The position numbers were made by a program, and so were the translations under genes. A stretch of DNA of 64,000 bases from JAGDZR01 sp049115695 (GTDB lineage Bacteria; Bacteroidota; Bacteroidia; Cytophagales; Cyclobacteriaceae). Every line of letters starts with the position of its first letter. Positions within the stretch are counted from its first letter, which is position 1. The notes under the pieces are model-generated. The model was not told where the DNA came from. It ran no database searches and saw only the letters and a list, made by a program, of their open reading frames with translations. Positions 1 through 8,559 of the stretch are shown here, one piece after another. Where the stretch lies: assembly GCA_049115695.1 (NCBI GenBank), contig JAGDZR010000013.1, positions 156,658-220,657 of the forward strand. Reading direction: 5' to 3'.

Positions 1-588
1 ACAGCCTCTCATCGGGCAGCAATGTTGTCTAATATGGCTTCATCGCTCATTCTTCACAAGAGAATTACAACGACAGTTGCAAAAGCAAAGGCGTTGAGGA
101 AGTATGTTGAGCCTATTTTGACCAGAGCAAAAGATGACACGACACACTCTAGACGTATGGTGTTCTCGTACCTGCAGAATAAAGATTCTGTAACTGAATT
201 ATTCAATGTAGTTGCGGAGAAGATTGCTTCAAGACCAGGTGGGTACACCAGAATCCTTAAAACAAATGCTCGTCTTGGTGATAATGCAGAGATGTGTATC
301 ATGGAGTTGGTTGATTTCAACGAGCTAATGCTTCAGGAAGCTGCACCTAAGAAGTCCAGAAGATCCAGAAGAGGAAAGTCTAAAACTGCTGATAAGTCTG
401 CGTCTGTTGAAGCTAAGGAAGAAGCAGTGGTAGAGGCTGAAGTTGTAGAAGAAGTGGCTGAGGTTAAGGAAGAAGAAGCAGTTGAGGAGAAGCCAGAGGA
501 TTCGACAGAGGAAGCAAAGCCTGAAGCATCTGCTGGAGAGGAGAAGCCTGAGGGTGATGAAGAAAAGAAAGATGAGAAAGGTGAATAA
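1..588 (+). CDS. rplQ: 50S ribosomal protein bL17, 5' end cut by the window
   Basis: Large-subunit ribosomal protein bL17. The frame is open from base 1 and already reads TASHR before the ATG at 22, which matches the family's N-terminal region, so the true start lies a few codons to the left of the window. The conserved core (SSLILHKRI, TTVAKAKALR, RPGGYTRI) runs to about codon 110. It is followed by about 75 residues rich in Glu, Lys and Ala, a disordered tail often seen on Bacteroidota bL17 and absent from the roughly 120-residue E. coli protein. A strong terminator follows at 611-640, so this is the last gene of its operon, by family knowledge the rpoA-containing ribosomal operon. Confidence 0.95.
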   Translation, partial: TASHRAAMLSNMASSLILHKRITTTVAKAKALRKYVEPILTRAKDDTTHSRRMVFSYLQNKDSVTELFNVVAEKIASRPGGYTRILKTNARLGDNAEMCIMELVDFNELMLQEAAPKKSRRSRRGKSKTADKSASVEAKEEAVVEAEVVEEVAEVKEEEAVEEKPEDSTEEAKPEASAGEEKPEGDEEKKDEKGE

Positions 589-610
589 TCTCTCATAAAC
601 AATATTTTGA

Positions 611-640
611 AAGGGATTGAGGAAACTCAATCCCTTTTTT
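611..640 (+). terminator. Intrinsic terminator after rplQ
   Basis: The sequence shows an 11-bp perfect stem (AAGGGATTGAG / CTCAATCCCTT) around a GAAA loop, running into a six-T tract. It lies 22 bases after the rplQ stop codon and ends the ribosomal transcript. Confidence 0.9.
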
Positions 641-663
641 ATTTTAAACGAGCTGTTTATTAC

Positions 664-671
664 TATTTTTG
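664..671 (+). promoter_or_regulatory. Putative -7 box of the carA-eno promoter
   Basis: TATTTTTG matches the Bacteroidota -7 consensus TAnnTTTG and lies 28 bases before the carA ATG, just after the rplQ terminator. No convincing -33 TTTG is visible. Confidence 0.4.
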
Positions 672-699
672 CCGACGAAAAATCTAACCACAACGTTTA

Positions 700-1809
700 A
701 TGAAACTACCAGAAAGAAAAAAAGCAGTTCTACTTCTAGCAGACGGCTCGTTCTATGAAGGATTTTCAATAGGTAGTGAAGGTACCTCCGGAGGAGAGAT
801 ATGTTTTAATACAGGAATGACGGGGTATCAGGAAATTTACACTGATCCTTCATACTTTGGACAAATCATTGTCAATACAAATGCTCACATCGGGAATTAT
901 GGGGTACATGATGAAGAAATCGAATCGGATGTCCCAAAAATTAACGGTCTTGTGGTAAATGATTTTACGTACAACTACAGTCGCAAGACAGCATCTGATG
1001 GACTGAATGAATATTTGGATCATCATAATACTGTGGGTATATCTGGTGTAGATACCAGGCAGATTGTGAGACACATACGTAACAAAGGTGCGATGAATGC
1101 CATTATCTCTACGGAAATTTTCGACGTTGTGACTTTGAAAAAGGAATTGGAGAAAGTACCTAATATGGAATCCCTGGAGCTTTCAAGTAAAGTGACAACC
1201 GAAAAGGCATATGAGCTCGGTAGTGAGAACCAGGGTAAAAAAGTTGCAGTACTTGATTTGGGAGTCAAAAGATCCATTTTGAAGCATTTCCTAAAGAGAG
1301 ATTGTCAACTCAAAGTTTTTCCAGCAAAGTCATCGTTCGAGGAAATGGAAAAATGGGGACCGGAAGGCTATTTTATTTCGAATGGCCCTGGTGATCCAGC
1401 GGCTATGGACTATGCAGTTAAAACTGTAAAGCAGATATTGGCTGCTAACAAACCGATGTTTGGCATTTGCCTGGGTAATCAAATTATCGCAAGAGCTGTA
1501 GAAATAGATACTTACAAAATGCACCATGGCCATAGAGGTCTGAATCATCCGGTTAAGAATTTGAAAACAGGAAAAAGCGAGGTGACATCTCAAAATCATG
1601 GTTTCGTGGTGAGCATGGATTCGCTGAAAAGCTCAGATTCAGCTGAGTTAACACATATTGACCTAAATCATGATACAGTGGAAGGTTTGCGCCTTGTAGA
1701 TAGGCCAGCATTTTCAGTTCAGTACCACCCTGAGTCCTCTCCTGGACCACACGATTCCACATATTTATTCGACGATTTTATAGAATTAATTAATCAATAC
1801 CAATCATGA
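700..1809 (+). CDS. carA: Carbamoyl-phosphate synthase small (glutaminase) subunit
   Basis: Hydrolyses glutamine and passes ammonia to the large subunit CarB, making carbamoyl phosphate for pyrimidine and arginine synthesis in the cytoplasm. At 369 residues it has family length. The N-terminal CarA domain covers about 1-150 and a class I glutamine amidotransferase domain about 180-365. The catalytic triad is intact: Cys257 in GICLGNQ, His343 and Glu345 in QYHPESS. The stop codon overlaps the eno start (ATGA at 1806-1809), so the two genes are probably co-transcribed and translationally coupled. carB is not in the window. Confidence 0.97.
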   Translation: MKLPERKKAVLLLADGSFYEGFSIGSEGTSGGEICFNTGMTGYQEIYTDPSYFGQIIVNTNAHIGNYGVHDEEIESDVPKINGLVVNDFTYNYSRKTASDGLNEYLDHHNTVGISGVDTRQIVRHIRNKGAMNAIISTEIFDVVTLKKELEKVPNMESLELSSKVTTEKAYELGSENQGKKVAVLDLGVKRSILKHFLKRDCQLKVFPAKSSFEEMEKWGPEGYFISNGPGDPAAMDYAVKTVKQILAANKPMFGICLGNQIIARAVEIDTYKMHHGHRGLNHPVKNLKTGKSEVTSQNHGFVVSMDSLKSSDSAELTHIDLNHDTVEGLRLVDRPAFSVQYHPESSPGPHDSTYLFDDFIELINQYQS

Positions 1810-3086
1810 GTATCATTGAAAGTGTATTTGCCCGTCAAATCTTAGATTCACGAGGCAATCCAACTGTTGAAGTTGATGTAATCACCGAAACAGGAATATT
1901 GGGTAGAGCAGCTGTACCATCAGGTGCTTCTACTGGTGAGCACGAAGCTGTGGAATTAAGAGATGGCGATAAGAGCCGCTACTTAGGCAAGGGTGTAACC
2001 AAAGCTGTAAATAATGTAAACGAAATCATTGCACCCGAAATCGTTGGGTATTCTGTATTTGAGCAAAAGGCAATTGATCAGACGATGATCGAGCTGGATG
2101 GGACCGAAAACAAAGGAAAACTTGGCGCAAATGCAATTTTGGGAGTTTCTCTGGCTGTTGCTAAGGCTGCTGCTGAAGAAGCAGGACAATCATTGTTCAG
2201 GTATCTTGGAGGTGTGAATGCACACATTTTACCGGTTCCTATGATGAACATTATCAATGGAGGGTCTCACTCTGATGCACCTATTGCTTTCCAGGAATTT
2301 ATGATTCGACCAGTAGGCGCGCCTACTTTTAGCGAAGCATTGAGGATGGGAGCTGAGGTTTTTCATAACCTTAAATCTATCATCAAGTCCAAAGGCTTAA
2401 GTACTGCTGTAGGAGATGAAGGAGGTTTTGCACCTAATTTCTCAGGGGGGACTGAAGAAGCACTTGATAGTGTATTAAAGGCAATCGATGCAGCTGGCTA
2501 TAAAGCAGGTGAAGAAATAACCATTGCAATGGATTGTGCATCTTCAGAATTTTATGAGGACGGCAAATACAATTATGCCAAATTCGAAGGTGAATCTGGC
2601 AAAGTAAGAACCAGCGAAGAGCAGGCTTCTTATCTTGCTGAATTAGTTGAGAAATACCCAATCGATAGTATCGAGGACGGAATGGACGAAAACGATTGGG
2701 ATGGCTGGAAGGTCCTTACCGATAAAGTTGGCGATAAATGTCAGCTTGTTGGTGATGACTTGTTGGTAACCAATGTTAAGTTTCTAGAAAGAGCTATTAA
2801 GGAAGGTTGTGGTAACTCAATCCTAATCAAGGTAAATCAAATAGGGACTCTTTCAGAAACATTTGCCGCAATCGAGATGGCGCACAAGGCTGGATGGACA
2901 GCTGTAGTTTCTCATAGATCTGGTGAGACTGAAGATAACACTATTGCAGATATCTCAGTAGCACTAAATACAGGACAAATCAAGACAGGTTCAATGTCTA
3001 GGTCTGATAGAATGGCCAAATACAACCAATTGCTTCGTATCGAAGAAGAGTTGGGTGATTCAGCTGTTTATCCTGTACATAAGTAA
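1806..3086 (+). CDS. eno: Enolase (phosphopyruvate hydratase)
   Basis: Interconverts 2-phosphoglycerate and phosphoenolpyruvate in glycolysis. At 426 residues it is full length. Visible residues include catalytic Glu205 (GDEGGFAPN) and Lys342, metal ligands Asp243, Glu290 and Asp317, the LIKVNQIGTLSET signature and Ser-His-Arg at 369-371. The ATG overlaps the carA stop by four bases, an unusual pairing of glycolysis with carbamoyl phosphate synthesis. A terminator at 3109-3134 closes the unit. The DivIC-like gene at 5118 lies two genes downstream; eno followed by divIC is a common Bacteroidota arrangement. Confidence 0.98.
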   Translation: MSIIESVFARQILDSRGNPTVEVDVITETGILGRAAVPSGASTGEHEAVELRDGDKSRYLGKGVTKAVNNVNEIIAPEIVGYSVFEQKAIDQTMIELDGTENKGKLGANAILGVSLAVAKAAAEEAGQSLFRYLGGVNAHILPVPMMNIINGGSHSDAPIAFQEFMIRPVGAPTFSEALRMGAEVFHNLKSIIKSKGLSTAVGDEGGFAPNFSGGTEEALDSVLKAIDAAGYKAGEEITIAMDCASSEFYEDGKYNYAKFEGESGKVRTSEEQASYLAELVEKYPIDSIEDGMDENDWDGWKVLTDKVGDKCQLVGDDLLVTNVKFLERAIKEGCGNSILIKVNQIGTLSETFAAIEMAHKAGWTAVVSHRSGETEDNTIADISVALNTGQIKTGSMSRSDRMAKYNQLLRIEEELGDSAVYPVHK

Positions 3087-3108
3087 GAAAAGGACTGATT
3101 AATATATG

Positions 3109-3134
3109 AGCCGGGCGAGAGTCCGGCTTTTTTT
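3109..3134 (+). terminator. Intrinsic terminator after eno
   Basis: Six-bp GC-rich stem (AGCCGG / CCGGCT) with an eight-base loop and a seven-T tract, 22 bases after the eno stop codon. Confidence 0.8.
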
Positions 3135-3203
3135 GTCTCAAGGCAATAATTGAGGATATTTAAGTTATTATTGAATAGAACCAAGCGCTCATTCGCAATA
3201 GAT

Positions 3204-5084
3204 ATGAAGAACCATCTATTTCTACTCATCATTTTCATGGCGGCATCAATTGTTCCTGCTATGGCCCAGGACACCACGCAATCTGATCCATATTCTGACT
3301 ATTCCTATTTATGGGACGACCCTAAGGCCAAGAAGAAGGAAGCCAAGAGAAAGGCAAAAGAAGAGAAAAAGAGAGCCAAATCAACCCCCACAGTTGAGGA
3401 ACAATCTTCGGTGGAAGATCAGGTTGATACTCAACTGACGGAAGCATCAGACATTTCTCCTCAAGTTTCATCAGATACCATTCCTAAACCTGGAGAAGAA
3501 CAACTTGATTCACCAAATAATCAGCGTAATCTCACTGACTCAACATTTCAGGAAGCCAATCTTCCCAGTGATACCCTATCAGATCCGCCTGTAGCTATTG
3601 ATACTTTAAGGCAGTCTGAGGATAGCCCTCCGACTAATGAACAACCTGCTCAACCGGATGAGTTACCCCTTGAAGAAGCCGTAGGTGAGGATTCCGTTGA
3701 CGAAGTTGAGGAATCTGAAGAGCGGGAAGAAGTAAAAGAAAAAAATAAAAGAGAAGAACTGCCGCCTGTAAAGGACTTTAGGGCAGGACTTTCAGAGAAG
3801 AAGGAAAAAAGTTCTTTCATGGGTGGGGTTACCTATACCCAGATTGGAGGTCAACCATATGTAGGACTGGTGCTTGCACCTGATTTAAATATATGGAAGA
3901 TTGGACTGGGACTGGATGTGCCTATTTTGTATGGGCTGGAGGAGCGTGCAATTCGAACAGAAATGTTCAAGGATGGGGTAGGTTTCTTAAGACTTGTCAG
4001 ATATGCTCGCTTTGGTGCTCAAAAGCGAGATCCGGTTTATGTGAAAATTGGGGTGCTCGACAATACCATGATTGGGTATGGTGGTTTGGTCAATAATTAT
4101 TCAAACAGCACAAGTTTTGAAAAAAGAAAAAGTGGACTTCACTTGGATGTCAACGTCAAAGGATACGGAGGAATAGAAGGCTTATACAGTGATTTTAATC
4201 CCTCTTCCTTGAACTTCCTGAGCATTAGACCATATGTTAGACCTCTGGCATTCCTTAGGTTACCGATAGTTAGCTCATTAGAAGTGGGGGCGGTCATTGT
4301 GAAAGACAAGGATCAAACCGCGATACCTATTTCTGATTCAACCAGTACTACATATCGACTCACCAGTGGTGATGGAATTGGTGCCTCCGGACTCGATGCA
4401 GGCATCAATCTATTGAACGTTCCATTTATTCAAATTGATCTTTTTGGAAATTTTTCAAGGTTGAAAATGGATTCTCAAATTTTTCAGGACTCCATTACTG
4501 CGTCTAATCTGGTTAATACCGAGAGCAACTCTTATACCGATGGGCAGGGATATAGTGTAGGATTGAACTTCAGATTCAATTTTATAGCCGACCTTCTCAA
4601 TATGGATATGCGAATTGATCGGTTGAATTATACTGACAATTACATTCCACAATTTTTTGATGCTACCTACGAACTGAACAAAGATGGTAGAATTATGTCC
4701 TTAGTGGGGGCAACAGCCATGAGTGGAATTTACGGTGGACTAAGTGCCAATGTGACCGACAAGGTGAAAATTAGTGGAAACCTGATGCTTCCTGATTCGA
4801 TCGGAGTGAGCTCTCCTGCGATGGTGAGTATCAATGCGCAGATTGATAATATAGGGGATCGTGTGAAACTTAGTGGTAGTTATATAAAGGGAAATCTGAC
4901 AGAATTGTCTGATGCGTTTGTTTTCGATGAGCGATCGCTTGCTAAGGTTAATTTTGGGTTTAAACCGAATAAGTTCACGATCATTGGGATTAATTATTAC
5001 TGGTCATTTAACCTCACAGAAGATGGGTCATATCAACCTTCAGGATATATGTCACCCTACTTTGGATTGAGCATAGATTTTTAA
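3204..5084 (+). CDS. Exported outer-membrane-type protein with a long charged linker, function unknown
   Basis: I do not recognise a named family. The start at 3204 is preferred because it directly gives a signal peptide (MKNHLFLLIIFMAAS, cleavage near AMAQ); an in-frame ATG at 3150 would put 18 charged residues before it. After the signal comes a Lys/Arg-rich stretch (about 35-60) and then an acidic Pro/Ser/Thr/Glu-rich linker to about residue 200. The last 400 or so residues have the alternating aromatic and hydrophobic pattern of an outer-membrane beta-barrel and end in Phe (YFGLSIDF), as barrel proteins usually do. It is a single gene between the eno terminator and the DivIC-like gene. 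The location is inferred; the substrate or role is unknown. Confidence 0.75.
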   Translation: MKNHLFLLIIFMAASIVPAMAQDTTQSDPYSDYSYLWDDPKAKKKEAKRKAKEEKKRAKSTPTVEEQSSVEDQVDTQLTEASDISPQVSSDTIPKPGEEQLDSPNNQRNLTDSTFQEANLPSDTLSDPPVAIDTLRQSEDSPPTNEQPAQPDELPLEEAVGEDSVDEVEESEEREEVKEKNKREELPPVKDFRAGLSEKKEKSSFMGGVTYTQIGGQPYVGLVLAPDLNIWKIGLGLDVPILYGLEERAIRTEMFKDGVGFLRLVRYARFGAQKRDPVYVKIGVLDNTMIGYGGLVNNYSNSTSFEKRKSGLHLDVNVKGYGGIEGLYSDFNPSSLNFLSIRPYVRPLAFLRLPIVSSLEVGAVIVKDKDQTAIPISDSTSTTYRLTSGDGIGASGLDAGINLLNVPFIQIDLFGNFSRLKMDSQIFQDSITASNLVNTESNSYTDGQGYSVGLNFRFNFIADLLNMDMRIDRLNYTDNYIPQFFDATYELNKDGRIMSLVGATAMSGIYGGLSANVTDKVKISGNLMLPDSIGVSSPAMVSINAQIDNIGDRVKLSGSYIKGNLTELSDAFVFDERSLAKVNFGFKPNKFTIIGINYYWSFNLTEDGSYQPSGYMSPYFGLSIDF

Positions 5085-5117
5085 TGGCTTGTTTCTTTAA
5101 CTATATTTAAGTCCGAA

Positions 5118-5426
5118 ATGAAAAGAGTATTAAAATCAATCCCTCCATTTTTTCGGAATTTCTATTTTCTCGGAGCACTGTTTTTCATAGCGTGGTTGCT
5201 GTTTTTTGATTCGAATGATCTCATTACTCAAGTGAAGTTGAGTAAGAAGGAAGCAGAGCTGGAGAAGACCCGAGACTTTTATCAGGAAGAAATCAAAGAA
5301 GTGAAGGAGGACCGTGAAGCGCTCCTTAACAATGAAGATCTTCTGGAAAAAGTGGCCCGTGAAAAGTACTTTATGAAGAAGGAGGGCGAGGAAGTATTTG
5401 TAGTAGTCGAAGAAGAAGAAGAGTAG
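5118..5426 (+). CDS. DivIC/FtsB-like septum formation initiator
   Basis: Small bitopic division protein of the FtsB/DivIC family, which links FtsL and FtsQ-type proteins in the divisome. The 102 residues show one membrane helix (about 16-33, FYFLGALFFIAWLLFF), a coiled coil (about 40-75) and the family's C-terminal region with ARxKYFMKKEGE. It ends in an acidic Glu-rich tail. It starts 33 bases after the preceding gene and is followed four bases later by the next gene, so the two are probably co-transcribed. Family assignment is firm; choosing between the names FtsB and DivIC is not possible from sequence alone. Confidence 0.88.
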   Translation: MKRVLKSIPPFFRNFYFLGALFFIAWLLFFDSNDLITQVKLSKKEAELEKTRDFYQEEIKEVKEDREALLNNEDLLEKVAREKYFMKKEGEEVFVVVEEEEE

Positions 5427-5430
5427 CTGA

Positions 5431-5937
5431 ATGAAATACCTTGCGATCGCTATTATTCTGCTACAATGCTTTATGTGTAGCGCTCAGATGGGTGGCAGTA
5501 AGCTAAAGGATAAGATATATTATGGTCCTGGATTTGGTATCAACTTCAATCGAGGCATTTTCAATGGTAGTCTATCACCATTTATTGGATATAAGATCAC
5601 TGAGCGATATTCCGCCGGAATAACCGGAACCATACAATACCTGGCTGACACCTTTAACAAAGTAAGTAACACGAATTATGGAGGGGGAGTTTTTAATAGA
5701 TTTATTCTTACAGAAAAAGCCTTCCTGAATGCCGAATATGAGTACTTAATTGTTACAAGCGGAGCATTTCGGCGCGGTTATAGCTCACTTCCAGTAGGTG
5801 CTGGATTCGTGCAACCTTTAGGCGGACCGGCTAAGTTCAATGCCATCGCCATGTACAATGTGCTTCATGATAATGTAGGCAACTCACCATATCCGAGCCC
5901 ATGGATATTAAGAGCTGGCATTTCCTTCGGATTTTAA
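5431..5937 (+). CDS. Small exported beta-barrel-like protein, function unknown
   Basis: The 168-residue product has a signal peptide (about 1-19, ending SAQ) followed by glycine- and aromatic-rich alternating segments such as YYGPGFGINFNRG and a C-terminal Phe, which suggests a small outer-membrane barrel. It follows the DivIC-like gene by four bases and ends before a convergent gene. No catalytic motif is visible and I do not recognise a family. Confidence 0.7.
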   Translation: MKYLAIAIILLQCFMCSAQMGGSKLKDKIYYGPGFGINFNRGIFNGSLSPFIGYKITERYSAGITGTIQYLADTFNKVSNTNYGGGVFNRFILTEKAFLNAEYEYLIVTSGAFRRGYSSLPVGAGFVQPLGGPAKFNAIAMYNVLHDNVGNSPYPSPWILRAGISFGF

Positions 5938-5942
5938 AATGG

Positions 5943-5972
5943 AGGCCTCTGGTTTCAAAACCCCGCAGGTCT
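5943..5972. repeat. Imperfect inverted repeat between convergent genes
   Basis: AGGCCTCTGGTTT and AAAACCCCGCAGGTCT form an imperfect palindrome around a single C. The half-site resembles AAACC-CGCAGG palindromes known from intergenic regions of Bacteroidota. It sits in the 45-base gap between two converging genes and lacks a T tract, so it is at best a weak terminator. Confidence 0.35.
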
Positions 5973-5982
5973 TAACAAGAAA

Positions 5983-6312
5983 TTAAAACGAACAATCTAG
6001 CTGATCTCTTTGGGCTTTGTATCCATCGATAGCTTCTTGTGCTACTGAGAAGCCTTCATCATCGCTACATTCTTCAACGAATGGTTCGGAAGCTTCAATG
6101 TAATTATCAATTGCGGTAAGATATGCCATACAATTTTCTGTACTTCGATCGGCTAAAAATGCTGTTGCTGCTGTTGCTATTTCTTTTGCTTCGTCGGCTA
6201 GACTAATTGTGAATTTTGCGCAATCAATGCCTGGTTCATCATCTCCACAACCTGATATACATAGACATATCAATATGAAAAAAAGAGGATGGCGTTTAAA
6301 CAGACTTCTCAT
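5983..6312 (-). CDS. Small putative lipoprotein, function unknown
   Basis: The 109-residue product starts with a positively charged signal (MRSLFKRHPLFF) and a lipobox ending ISGC, with the lipidated Cys at residue 22, followed by GDDE. The mature part is acidic and alpha-helical in character with several Cys residues. I know no family for it. It may follow the upstream dehydrogenase gene on the same strand, 52 bases away. Confidence 0.6.
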   Translation of the reverse strand: MRSLFKRHPLFFILICLCISGCGDDEPGIDCAKFTISLADEAKEIATAATAFLADRSTENCMAYLTAIDNYIEASEPFVEECSDDEGFSVAQEAIDGYKAQRDQLDCSF

Positions 6313-6364
6313 AGCAATAGATTAGATGTCCTTCAATATAAACAATTTTCCTTGCCCATCCAGA

Positions 6365-7435
6365 TTACATTGTTATCCCGTACCTCTCACCTAATCCCTT
6401 CAAATCTTCTACAACAGGGTCAAGCAAAGGTATTCCGTCTTTTCGTCTAATGGACTCCATTTCTCTTTCGGGATCTCCTGGGATCAGTACGCGATCCTGA
6501 CCGGGAATAGTCTCGGCACTTCTGAATCGCTGTATCCAATTGTCCATATGTTGCTTGAATTCTTTTGCTGGCCTAAAGGCGTCTACCCTCATCGCTCCGA
6601 AAAAGTGTCCTAGCCCTTCTCCAACAGGTTCTGGGTGGGGATCAAGGAATGCTACAAATGGTGGAGCCCAAGGGCCGTAATTAGCACCAGAGAGCACCGC
6701 GGAAAATATATCTACAATGCTGCCAAGGATATATCCTTTATGCGAACCATGATCCCGATCACCACCAAGAGGCAGTAAGGCACCTCCATCCTTGACACCA
6801 TTGGCATTAGTGGTAGGTGTTCCTTCTGAATCCTGTACCCACCCAAGCGGTGCATCTTGTTTTTTACGCTGCAATATCTCCAACTTGCCATTGGCCGCAG
6901 TAGTTGTTGCCATATCCGCAACGAATGGCGGTTCTTTGTCCGTAGGAATTGACACTGAGATAGGGTTGGTTCCCAGCATTCTTTCTTTTGAAAAAGTGGG
7001 AGCTACTAATGGACTGGCATTGGTCATGGATATCCCAATACAATCTTCGTCCAGCGCCATCATGGTATGATGCCCGGCAATGCCAAAGTGATTAGAGTTT
7101 TTCACAGCTACCCACCCGGTACCCACCTCTTTGGCTTTTCGAATGGCTATTCTCATTGCTTCTGGACCAGCGACAAGACCAAGCGCCCTGTCACCATCTA
7201 GTACCGCTGTACTTGGTGTTTCGTGGACGATACTCAAGTTTGGTTTAGGATTAACCCGGTCTTTCTCGTATAGTCTGATGTATCCAACCAATCGTGCGAC
7301 ACCATGAGAATCGACTCCCCTTAGGTCAGCACTCAATAACACATCGGCAGCTTCTGTAGCCTCCTGTTCCGGAGAACCAATGGCCATCAATATACGCTTT
7401 GTAAATCTATGAAGTCGTTCATATGAAAATGTCAT
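6365..7435 (-). CDS. Ldh-family NAD(P)-dependent oxidoreductase (malate/L-lactate dehydrogenase type)
   Basis: Member of the second, non-Rossmann family of malate, lactate, ureidoglycolate and sulfolactate dehydrogenases. The 356 residues cover the whole family. Visible signatures are DLRGVDSHGVARL (about 38-49, with His44 and Arg48), NSNHFGIAGHH (113-123, catalytic-region His116) and the cofactor-contact motif LGTNPIS. The exact substrate cannot be read from the sequence. It lies 22 bases downstream of the start-proximal phosphatase gene on the same strand, so the two probably share a transcript. Confidence 0.88.
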   Translation of the reverse strand: MTFSYERLHRFTKRILMAIGSPEQEATEAADVLLSADLRGVDSHGVARLVGYIRLYEKDRVNPKPNLSIVHETPSTAVLDGDRALGLVAGPEAMRIAIRKAKEVGTGWVAVKNSNHFGIAGHHTMMALDEDCIGISMTNASPLVAPTFSKERMLGTNPISVSIPTDKEPPFVADMATTTAANGKLEILQRKKQDAPLGWVQDSEGTPTTNANGVKDGGALLPLGGDRDHGSHKGYILGSIVDIFSAVLSGANYGPWAPPFVAFLDPHPEPVGEGLGHFFGAMRVDAFRPAKEFKQHMDNWIQRFRSAETIPGQDRVLIPGDPEREMESIRRKDGIPLLDPVVEDLKGLGERYGITM

Positions 7436-7457
7436 AAAATAGGTTAGTTAAGAGATG

Positions 7458-8396
7458 TTATACATCGATCTTGTCCAAGTCACTTATAGTTTTCAACAGC
7501 ACCCCTTCTTTGAGCGCATAACTCGAAACCCTAATACTTTTAATACCTAGTGATTCAATTATGTATCGTATGAGCACTACGGCAACAACGATCATTTCAA
7601 CACGTAGTTCGATCATGCCAGGGATCGCCAATCTTTCAGTTTTGGTTTTTACTATTATTTCATCAGCAATGGCCTCAAAAGCTTCGAGTGTTAAAGGAAG
7701 CTCAGTCGCATCTTCACTTACATTGATTTTATCTTTTAGCTGATAGATATCGCTAAGGGTGTCAAATGTACCTGAGGATCCTATCAGAACGGCAGGTTGA
7801 TGTTGGCTGCAGGCTTCAAACAATTCCTGAAGCTGTTCGAATAAATATTTCTCCAGGGCAGTTATGTTTTCCGGGACAATCGGATCAGATTCATGGAATT
7901 TTTCCACCATACGTTGACCGCCGACTTCAAAGCTCTGTTTCCAGAATATTTCATGATCATTGGCAATGATGAACTCAATACTACCGCCACCTATGTCCAT
8001 GATCAGGTGCTTCTCAGTGCCCAGTGAAAGGGCCTTTGTCACGCCGAAATAAATATATTCAGCTTCTTGTAAACCCGAGATGATCCTGGTTTGAATGCCC
8101 GTTTCTTTTTCTATCAACTCAACTAACTCCGTTCCGTTCTTAGCATTACGAATGGCACTTGTTGCTGTAGCAAAAACATGGTCAATTCCTTGACCATTAA
8201 TTTCAGATTTGAATTGCTTTAATGTCGAAATAGCACGCACCACGGCTTCATCTGTGATGTACCCTTGATTGATCCCTTTTTTACCAATTTGAACTGCTAC
8301 TTTCTCACGGTACAGCACCTTGAAGTCACCATCACCTACTGTTACTATCAGTAAGTGAAACGTGTTGGTTCCCATGTCTATAACGGCAATTTTCAT
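7458..8396 (-). CDS. Ppx/GppA family exopolyphosphatase
   Basis: ASKHA-fold phosphatase that removes phosphate from polyphosphate or converts pppGpp to ppGpp. The start at 8396 is chosen because it opens directly on the family N-terminus MKIAVIDMGTNTFHL; an earlier in-frame start would add eleven unrelated residues. The phosphate-binding motifs GTNTFHL (9-15) and DIGGGSIEF (134-142) and the conserved acidic SGLQEAEY region are present. At 312 residues it has only the two N-terminal domains, as in short bacterial Ppx proteins, without the HD-like C-terminus of E. coli Ppx. The rsh gene at 59472 makes a link to (p)ppGpp possible but not shown. Confidence 0.88.
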   Translation of the reverse strand: MKIAVIDMGTNTFHLLIVTVGDGDFKVLYREKVAVQIGKKGINQGYITDEAVVRAISTLKQFKSEINGQGIDHVFATATSAIRNAKNGTELVELIEKETGIQTRIISGLQEAEYIYFGVTKALSLGTEKHLIMDIGGGSIEFIIANDHEIFWKQSFEVGGQRMVEKFHESDPIVPENITALEKYLFEQLQELFEACSQHQPAVLIGSSGTFDTLSDIYQLKDKINVSEDATELPLTLEAFEAIADEIIVKTKTERLAIPGMIELRVEMIVVAVVLIRYIIESLGIKSIRVSSYALKEGVLLKTISDLDKIDV

Positions 8397-8534
8397 ATCA
8401 ACTGGCCTCTTTTTGAGAATTCGCGGCAAGATAAGTGATTAGCCCTCAACTACCTAATGGAAAAATCAGGATTGAGGCTGATTAAGGCGAATTAAGCTCA
8501 TTCGCAAGCCACATCGTATCACTTCTTTAGATAG

Positions 8535-8542
8535 TATATTTG
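8535..8542 (+). promoter_or_regulatory. Putative -7 box upstream of the carboxyltransferase gene
   Basis: TATATTTG fits TAnnTTTG and lies 17 bases before the ATG at 8560, in the gap between divergent genes. No clear -33 element. Confidence 0.4.
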
Positions 8543-8559
8543 AGTAAATCGTCCAAATT

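Noticed and set aside
325..693. Long open frame on the minus strand across the rplQ tail (122 codons)
   Set aside because: It mirrors the Glu/Lys-rich repeats of the rplQ tail and its product is low-complexity Phe/Leu/Ser; it also runs across the rplQ terminator.
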